Positions 6,637 to 11,259 of a stretch of 11,259 nucleotides of DNA are shown here, one piece after another. Source of the stretch: WHTB01 sp050699035 (lineage in GTDB: Bacteria > Actinomycetota > Actinomycetes > Propionibacteriales > Nocardioidaceae); the NCBI GenBank assembly GCA_050699035.1, contig JBOHDE010000125.1, positions 1 to 11,259 of the forward strand, written 5' to 3'. Within the stretch, counting starts at the first letter, position 1. Each line of letters starts with the position of its first letter. The position numbers were made by a program, and so were the translations under genes. The notes under the pieces were generated by a model. That model was given only the letters and a program-made list of their open reading frames with translations. It was not told the DNA's origin and did not search any database.

Positions 6637-7827
6637 TCAGCCGAGGACGGCCGTCCGGGCAGTCTCGAAGGCGGCCACGCAGGTCCGTACGTCGTCCTCA
6701 CTGTGCGCTGCCGAGAGCTGAACCCGGATGCGGGCCTTCCCCTGCGGGACGACGGGGTACGAGAACGCGATCACGTAGACGCCCGCGGCCAGCATCGCGT
6801 CGGCGACCTCGGCGGCCTGCCGCGCACCGTCGGCTCCGGGGAACATCACCGGCGTGATCGGGTGGGTGCCGGGGAGCAGGTCGAAGCCCGCCCCGGTCAT
6901 CAGCGAGCGGAACAGCTCGGTGTTGCGACGCAGCGTCGCCCGCGCCTCCCCCGAGTTCGCCACCAGATCCAGCGCGGCCATCGACCCGGCGGCGACCGTC
7001 GGGGCGACGGCGTTCGAGAAGAGGTACGGGCGGGACCGCTGCCGGAGCAGGTCGACGATCTCGCGGTGCGTGCTGACGTACCCACCGGAGGCGCCGCCGA
7101 GCGCCTTGCCGAGCGTGCCGGTGAGGATGTCGACCCGGTCCATCACGCCGAACAGCTCAGGCGTCCCGCGGCCGCCGGCGCCGACGAAACCGACAGCGTG
7201 GGAGTCGTCGACCATGACGAGTGCGTCGTACTCGTCGGCCAGGTCGCAGATCTGGTCGAGCGGCGCGTAGAAGCCGTCCATCGAGAACACCCCGTCGGTC
7301 ACGATCACCCGCCGCCGTGCGCCGGCGGCCGCCTTGAGCTGGGCCTCGAGGTCGGCCAGGTCGGCGTTCTTGTACCGGAAGCGCTGTGCCTTGCAGAGCC
7401 GGATGCCGTCGATCAGCGACGCGTGGTTGAGCTCGTCGGAGATGACCGCGTCCTCGGCGCCGAACAGCACCTCGAAGATCCCGCCGTTGGCGTCGAAGCA
7501 GGACGAGTACAGGATCGTCGCCTCGGTCCCGAGGAACTCGGACAGCTTCGCCTCGAGCGCGATGTGCAGGGTCTGCGTGCCGCAGATGAAGCGGACGCTC
7601 GCCATCCCGAACCCCCACTCCCGCAAGGCATCGGCGGCGGCCGCCACGACGGTCGGGTGGTCGGCGAGCCCGAGGTAGTTGTTGGCGCAGAAGTTGATCG
7701 CCGCGGCCTTGGCGGTCGTCACATGGGCGGACTGCGGTGAGGTGAGCTCACGCTCGTTCTTGTACAGGCCGGCGGCGCGGATCTCCGCCAGTGTCGCGGC
7801 GATCTCGTCCTTGGTCGATCCGTACAT
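6637..7827 (-). CDS. kbl: Glycine C-acetyltransferase (2-amino-3-ketobutyrate CoA ligase)
   Basis: A cytoplasmic, PLP-dependent enzyme of the alpha-oxoamine synthase family. It cleaves 2-amino-3-ketobutyrate with CoA to give glycine and acetyl-CoA, the second step of threonine degradation. At 396 residues it matches the ~398 of E. coli Kbl. Visible features are the NYLGLADHP segment (50-58), GFGMASVRFICGTQ (72-85), D207-D-S-H210 for cofactor contacts, and SGGY after the TGTLGKALGG loop in which K241 should form the Schiff base. The ATG has GAGGGAGAG about 9 bases upstream. The gene starts 30 bases after tdh ends, so the two form an operon and act in sequence. The related 8-amino-7-oxononanoate synthases (BioF) share the fold, but the tdh neighbour and overall motif set favour Kbl. 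No defects are seen. Confidence 0.96.
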   Translation of the reverse strand: MYGSTKDEIAATLAEIRAAGLYKNERELTSPQSAHVTTAKAAAINFCANNYLGLADHPTVVAAAADALREWGFGMASVRFICGTQTLHIALEAKLSEFLGTEATILYSSCFDANGGIFEVLFGAEDAVISDELNHASLIDGIRLCKAQRFRYKNADLADLEAQLKAAAGARRRVIVTDGVFSMDGFYAPLDQICDLADEYDALVMVDDSHAVGFVGAGGRGTPELFGVMDRVDILTGTLGKALGGASGGYVSTHREIVDLLRQRSRPYLFSNAVAPTVAAGSMAALDLVANSGEARATLRRNTELFRSLMTGAGFDLLPGTHPITPVMFPGADGARQAAEVADAMLAAGVYVIAFSYPVVPQGKARIRVQLSAAHSEDDVRTCVAAFETARTAVLG

Positions 7828-7857
7828 GCGGGCGCTCTCCCTCGGTCGGTGGACTGC

Positions 7858-8895
7858 TCAGCTCCAGTCGAGGACTACCTTGCCGCACGCACCCGAACGA
7901 GCGGCGTCGAAGCCCTGCTGCCACTTCTCGGCCGGGAAGCGGTGGGTGATGACCGACCGCACCGCCTCGCGCAGCGTCGCCGACGTCTGCAACATCGAGC
8001 TCATCGAGTACCAGGTGTCGTACATCTCGCGTCCGTAGATGCCCTTGATCGTGATCATGTGGGTGATGACGCGACCCCAGTCGATCGGGAACGGGTCCTG
8101 CGGCAGCCCGAGCATCGCCACCCGGGCACCGTGGTTGAGGTTGTCGAGCATTTCCTCCATCGCCTGCGGGCTGCCCGACATCTCCAGGCCGATGTCGAAG
8201 CCCTCCTTCATGCCCAGCTCCGCCTGCGCGTCGGCGAGCCGGCGCTCCGCGACGTTGACGACCAGGTCAGCCCCGGCATGACGGGCGAGGTCGAGCCGGT
8301 AGTCGCTGATGTCGGTCACGACGACGTGCCGCGCACCGACGTGCCGCGCGATCGCCGCCGCCATCACTCCGATCGGCCCGGCGCCCGTGACGAGGACGTC
8401 CTCGCCCGCGAGCGGGAAGCTCAGCGTCGTATGGACGGCGTTGCCCAGCGGGTCGAATACTGCGCCCAGGTCGGGGTCCAGGTCGTCGGGCTGGACCCAG
8501 ACGTTGCTCGCCGGGATCACCACGTAGTCGGCGAACGCTCCGTCGCGGTTGACGCCGACGCTGCTGGTACGGATGCACACGTGCCGCCGGCCGGCTCGGC
8601 AGTTGCGGCAGCTGCCGCACACGACATGGCCCTCGCCGGACGCCTTCTGGCCGACCTCGACCTCGGTGACGCCCTCGCCGAGCTCGACGATCTCGCCGAA
8701 GAACTCGTGGCCCAGGACGAGCGGCGGCTTGACCACGGTGGCAGCCCAGTCGTCCCACTGCTCGAGGTGCAGGTCGGTGCCGCACAACCCGGCCCGCTCG
8801 ACCCGGATCTTCACCTCGCCGCGCCCGGCGACCGGCTCCGGGCGCTCCACTAGCTGCAGCCCGGGGCCGGCCGTCTGCTTCACCAAGGCCCGCAC
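7858..8895 (-). CDS. tdh: L-threonine 3-dehydrogenase, zinc/NAD type
   Basis: Oxidises L-threonine to 2-amino-3-ketobutyrate with NAD+ in the cytoplasm and passes this unstable product to Kbl. It belongs to the medium-chain dehydrogenase family and has 345 residues (E. coli 341). C38, H63 and E64 are the catalytic-zinc region; C93, C96, C99 and C107 are the structural-zinc lobe, at the same positions as in the E. coli enzyme. The Rossmann loop GAGPIG spans 171-176, and D195 at the end of the next strand indicates NAD rather than NADP. The start is GTG at 8895, with GAGGAAGG ending 7 bases upstream. A perfect inverted repeat lies just before that ribosome binding site. kbl follows after 30 bases. 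Other polyol dehydrogenases share the fold, but the kbl partner makes Tdh very likely. Confidence 0.96.
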   Translation of the reverse strand: MRALVKQTAGPGLQLVERPEPVAGRGEVKIRVERAGLCGTDLHLEQWDDWAATVVKPPLVLGHEFFGEIVELGEGVTEVEVGQKASGEGHVVCGSCRNCRAGRRHVCIRTSSVGVNRDGAFADYVVIPASNVWVQPDDLDPDLGAVFDPLGNAVHTTLSFPLAGEDVLVTGAGPIGVMAAAIARHVGARHVVVTDISDYRLDLARHAGADLVVNVAERRLADAQAELGMKEGFDIGLEMSGSPQAMEEMLDNLNHGARVAMLGLPQDPFPIDWGRVITHMITIKGIYGREMYDTWYSMSSMLQTSATLREAVRSVITHRFPAEKWQQGFDAARSGACGKVVLDWS

Positions 8896-8910
8896 GCGTC
8901 CGCCTTCCTC

Positions 8911-8935
8911 ACGATCAGCTGTCGCTGCTGATCGT
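8911..8935. promoter_or_regulatory. Perfect 9-bp inverted repeat between the serine hydrolase gene and tdh
   Basis: ACGATCAGC (8911-8919) and GCTGATCGT (8927-8935) are exact reverse complements around a 7-base spacer. The repeat starts 5 bases after the serine hydrolase stop codon and ends directly against the tdh ribosome binding sequence. It may be that gene's terminator, a tdh operator, or a leader hairpin affecting tdh translation. No U-tract follows. If it terminates transcription fully, the tdh promoter must lie inside the serine hydrolase gene. Confidence 0.65.
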
Positions 8936-8940
8936 AGGCT

Positions 8941-10050
8941 CTACGGGCAGAGCGCCGCGTCCAGGAATGCGTCGACAGCGTCGTCGAGGTCGCCGCTGAA
9001 GTCCGGCGTGGTCGAGACCGTGACCTGGCGCGTCGTGTCCTCGGTGGTGAACGACCAGGACTCGAAGGCGAGGGCGTCGCCGTCGTTGCCGTACGCGCGG
9101 ACTCCGCACGACGTGTCCCTCCGGCGCAGCGCGAGCCCGTAGGTCCCGCCGTCGACGCCGGCCGTCTTCATCTCGGCCAGCAGGTCGCCGGGGAGCAGCC
9201 GACCGCCGAGCAGCGCGGCGAAGAACCGGTTCAGGTCGGCCGTCGTCGAGATCATCTCGCCGGCCGCCCCCATCACGGACGGGTTCGTCTCGGTGTAGTC
9301 GACGAGGCGCAGCTCGCCGTCGCGCATGATCGGTACGTAGCCGTGCGGGTGCGGACCACGGATCCGCGTCGACGTCCCCGGCACCGACGTGCCGGACAGC
9401 CGCAGGGGCCGGATGATCCGGCGCTCGATCTCCTCGCCGTACGCCCGGCCGGTCACCTGCTCGACGATCTGGCCGAGCAGCAGGTAGTTCGTGTTGGAGT
9501 ACGCGAAGTCCGAGCCCGGCGGCTCGAAGGTCGGCGGGTTGGCGACGGCGCGCTGCACCAGCTCGGCCGCGGTCCAGGTTCGCCACCGGTTGTCCAGGAA
9601 CTCCGGACTCGGCGGCAGCGTCAGCGTCCACAACACGTCGTACACACCGCTGGTGTGGTTGAGCAGCTGGCGCACGGTGATGCGGTCACCGTCGGGTACG
9701 GCACCGGGCAGCCACTCCTCGACCGTGTCGTCCAACCGGAGCCGCCCCTCGCCGACGAGCTGCAGGACGACCGTCGAGAGGAACGTCTTCGTGATGCTGC
9801 CCGCGCGGAACCGCCCGCGGTGCGGGACCTCCCGCGTTTTCCCCAGCTCGGCGACGCCGCTGGTGCCCCGCCAGGTGCCGTGCTCGTCCCGTACCTCCGC
9901 CCAAGTCCCCACCGCACCGGCCGCTGCCACGTCGTCCAGCCGCTGCTGCAACCGGGCGGCACCCGGCTCGTCCGGCGCGGCCACTGCGGCTGCCGGCGCC
10001 ATCACCGCCAGCGCCGTCGCCGTGGCCACCAGCACACGATGCACTCTCAT
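8941..10050 (-). CDS. Secreted serine hydrolase, R61 D,D-carboxypeptidase / class C beta-lactamase fold
   Basis: An exported protein of 369 residues from the ATG at 10050, which lies 7 bases after GGAGGGG; the GTG one codon upstream is closer and less well spaced. The signal peptide ends near AVAA, about residue 25. Numbering from that GTG, the SxxK motif is S86-I-T-K89 (nucleophile and general base), YxN is Y185-S-N187, and N-H-T-S-G follows at 132-136. The third motif, normally H-x-G or K-T-G, appears as N323-D-G325 in YGNDGD, so the usual basic residue is replaced. C316 and C369 may form a disulfide closing the C-terminal helix. This fold includes D,D-peptidases, beta-lactamases, esterases and amidases. 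The altered motif makes classic beta-lactam or D-Ala-D-Ala activity uncertain. It lies 45 bases upstream of tdh but has no obvious link to threonine. Confidence 0.9.
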   Translation of the reverse strand: MRVHRVLVATATALAVMAPAAAVAAPDEPGAARLQQRLDDVAAAGAVGTWAEVRDEHGTWRGTSGVAELGKTREVPHRGRFRAGSITKTFLSTVVLQLVGEGRLRLDDTVEEWLPGAVPDGDRITVRQLLNHTSGVYDVLWTLTLPPSPEFLDNRWRTWTAAELVQRAVANPPTFEPPGSDFAYSNTNYLLLGQIVEQVTGRAYGEEIERRIIRPLRLSGTSVPGTSTRIRGPHPHGYVPIMRDGELRLVDYTETNPSVMGAAGEMISTTADLNRFFAALLGGRLLPGDLLAEMKTAGVDGGTYGLALRRRDTSCGVRAYGNDGDALAFESWSFTTEDTTRQVTVSTTPDFSGDLDDAVDAFLDAALCP

Positions 10051-10198
10051 CACATGACCCCTCCGTTGGCTTCTTGGTCACGGACCAGCCTGCTGACCCG
10101 CCACCGGGACGGGTATCCGGAAGTGCCCCCGTTCGCCCCTGAGCCGACCCGGGCGAGTCCGTTCGGGGCAGATGGCGAAGGTGACCGACGACTCTCGC

Positions 10199-10216
10199 CG
10201 AGGTTGCGCGAATGTC
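10199..10216 (+). repeat. Interspersed inverted-repeat family, copy C
   Basis: CGAGGTTGCGCGAATGTC matches the 18-base core of copies B and D at 17 of 18 positions (A for T). It faces copy D, forming inverted ends of a 147-base segment. Confidence 0.7.
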
Positions 10217-10235
10217 AGTCGGCTCAGGGCTCCCC

Positions 10236-10259
10236 GAACGGCACGGGCCCGTGCCGTTC
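10236..10259. repeat. Perfect 24-bp palindrome
   Basis: GAACGGCACGGG (10236-10247) is followed directly by its exact reverse complement (10248-10259), with no spacer. It can form a cruciform, or an RNA hairpin with a minimal loop. It lies between repeat copies C and D and shares its last base with the hairpin that follows. It might contribute to termination of the GH39-like transcript. Confidence 0.75.
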
Positions 10260-10298
10260 CCGACCATCCCCACTTCTGCACGCGTGGGGATGGTCGGG
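10259..10298 (-). terminator. Hairpin between the GH39-like gene and the serine hydrolase gene
   Basis: A perfect 14-bp stem, 10259-10272 with 10285-10298, encloses a 12-base loop. It is about 100 bases downstream of the GH39-like stop codon and is the best terminator candidate for that gene. There is no U-tract. Its place inside the repeat-bounded segment means it may instead be part of a mobile or REP-like element. Confidence 0.6.
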
Positions 10299-10327
10299 TA
10301 CGCGTGGGGGTGAGTCGCCACCGGCCC

Positions 10328-10345
10328 GACATACGCGCAACCTCG
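10328..10345 (-). repeat. Interspersed inverted-repeat family, copy D
   Basis: On the minus strand this is CGAGGTTGCGCGTATGTC, identical over 18 bases to copy B. It lies about 55 bases after the GH39-like stop codon, similar to the placement of copy B after kbl. An AGGGTGGGA flank also resembles the duplicated flank of copy B. Confidence 0.75.
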
Positions 10346-10401
10346 ACCGGAGGGTGGGACCGACCGCCCGGGCCGATTTCTTCCCAGGTTCGGGAGTGGG
10401 G

Positions 10402-11259
10402 TCAGGGAGTGGGCGTCAGCTCCAGCAGGCTCATGCTCGGCATCGGCAGGCTGAACGCGACCACGACCCGCCCGTCCGGCCCGGCCACCACCTCGCGCGC
10501 CGGCGCCAGCGAGTCGAGCCGGTCGGCGTCCCGCAGCAGCTCCCACTGCTGGTCGGTCGGCCAGGATTGGTCGCCGTCGCGCAGCCGACCCCACACCCCT
10601 GGCACGTTGGAATGGTCGGCGTCGACCCGATGGTGGGACAGGGAGTACGTCGACCCGGGCACCAGACCGTCGACCTGCACGGCGACCTCACGCGCCAACG
10701 GCTCGGCCCCGTCGGCCTTGGTCTGGTCCAGCGTCATGTTCCAGGCGAGCACCGAGACCACCCCATCCGCGGAGCGGGTGCCGAGCGCCTCCACCAACGA
10801 GCCGGCACCGTCGCCGGCCAGCGCCACCGGCAGCCGGGTCTCCCCCAGCCGCTCCAGCATCGCCAGCGCCCACCAGCGCGGCTTGCGCAGCTCGCCCACC
10901 GTGCGCAGCCCGAAGCCCCCGTGCAGCAAGGCGGGCGGGCGGCCCAGCTCCTCGAAGTGGTCGGACACCACCCAGTACGACAGGGCCTCGATCCGGTCCA
11001 TCGCCGACGCCATCCCACGCAGCAGGAAGACGCCGGAGAACACCGCGTCGCTGATCTCGTTGAAGTGCGTCGGCGTCACTCCCCACTCGGTCCACCAGAT
11101 CGGCGTGCCGGCCCGGCCGTGCCGCTCCAGCGCCGGCCGCAGGTCCAGCGGCGGGCTGCCGTACGTGTGGGTCGAGAGGAAGTCCAGCGGTGCGCCCGAC
11201 GCGTCGACATGGGTCAGCGTCTCCTCCACCCAGCCGGCCGCCGCGGACGCGGGACCGCC
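10402..11259 (-). CDS. GH39-like glycoside hydrolase (beta-xylosidase type), C-terminal part
   Basis: The frame is open to the window edge, so the N-terminal part, including the expected acid/base Glu (usually in an N-E-P motif), is outside. About 285 residues are present; GH39 enzymes are usually near 500. The segment begins GGPASAAAGW and continues DFLSTHTYG, then IWWTEWGV, whose Glu (codon 11086-11088) fits the catalytic nucleophile position. After the barrel comes a beta-sandwich tail (roughly the last 110 residues) ending with PMPSMSLLELTPTP, typical of these enzymes. It would hydrolyse beta-xylosides or related glycosides; exact substrate and location cannot be told without the N-terminus. 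An internal GTG at 11229 is not the true start because coding homology-like sequence continues upstream of it. Family assignment is by recognition, not search. Confidence 0.82.
   Translation of the reverse strand, partial: GGPASAAAGWVEETLTHVDASGAPLDFLSTHTYGSPPLDLRPALERHGRAGTPIWWTEWGVTPTHFNEISDAVFSGVFLLRGMASAMDRIEALSYWVVSDHFEELGRPPALLHGGFGLRTVGELRKPRWWALAMLERLGETRLPVALAGDGAGSLVEALGTRSADGVVSVLAWNMTLDQTKADGAEPLAREVAVQVDGLVPGSTYSLSHHRVDADHSNVPGVWGRLRDGDQSWPTDQQWELLRDADRLDSLAPAREVVAGPDGRVVVAFSLPMPSMSLLELTPTP

Larger units (their letters stand above)
10054..10401. other. Non-coding region between the GH39-like gene and the serine hydrolase gene
   Basis: I see no gene in these ~350 bases. About 10199-10345 is a segment bounded by inverted repeat copies C and D, with a perfect palindrome and a strong hairpin inside. 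Both could terminate the GH39-like transcript. The remaining ~145 bases next to the serine hydrolase gene should hold its promoter, but no convincing -35/-10 pair was found. GGAGGGG near 10060 is its ribosome binding site. Confidence 0.75.

Overview
The window is high-GC DNA from an actinomycete-type bacterium. Codons end mostly in G or C, several starts are GTG, Shine-Dalgarno sequences are strong, and the hairpin terminators lack U-tracts. Long non-coding frames stay open antisense to the real genes. The gene set (InhA-like M6 proteases, a GH39 enzyme, an R61-type serine hydrolase) fits a soil actinomycete, perhaps of the Nocardioidaceae/Kribbellaceae or Micromonosporaceae; this placement is inference. 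Every gene I can support lies on the minus strand, so transcription runs from high to low coordinates.

In transcription order: (1) a GH39-like glycosidase gene enters from the right edge, with only its C-terminal part present (10402 to the window end). (2) A ~350 bp gap follows, holding a 147 bp element bounded by inverted copies of an 18-bp repeat, with a perfect 24-bp palindrome and a 14-bp-stem hairpin inside. (3) A secreted R61/class C-type serine hydrolase (8941-10050) comes next. (4) After 45 bp containing a perfect 9-bp inverted repeat come tdh and kbl (8895-6637), which convert threonine through 2-amino-3-ketobutyrate to glycine and acetyl-CoA. (5) A ~630 bp non-coding region then holds a second pair of the same inverted repeats, a GC-rich hairpin, what looks like the end of a decayed IS481-type insertion sequence, and a perfect 16-bp palindrome. 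(6) Two paralogous secreted M6 (immune inhibitor A-like) metalloproteases lie in tandem (3154-6009 and 555-2963), each followed by a strong hairpin terminator. (7) A small lipoprotein with a Pro/Thr-rich linker (49-426) closes the window and has a candidate ECF-sigma promoter.

The secreted proteases, the exported serine hydrolase and the GH39 enzyme suggest a region rich in extracellular degradative functions. tdh-kbl could feed on amino acids released by proteolysis, but nothing shows shared regulation. I found no CRISPR array, tRNA, rRNA, phage genes or clear defence system. The least explained features are the interspersed inverted-repeat family (four copies in two gaps), the insertion-sequence remnant, and the substituted third active-site motif of the serine hydrolase.
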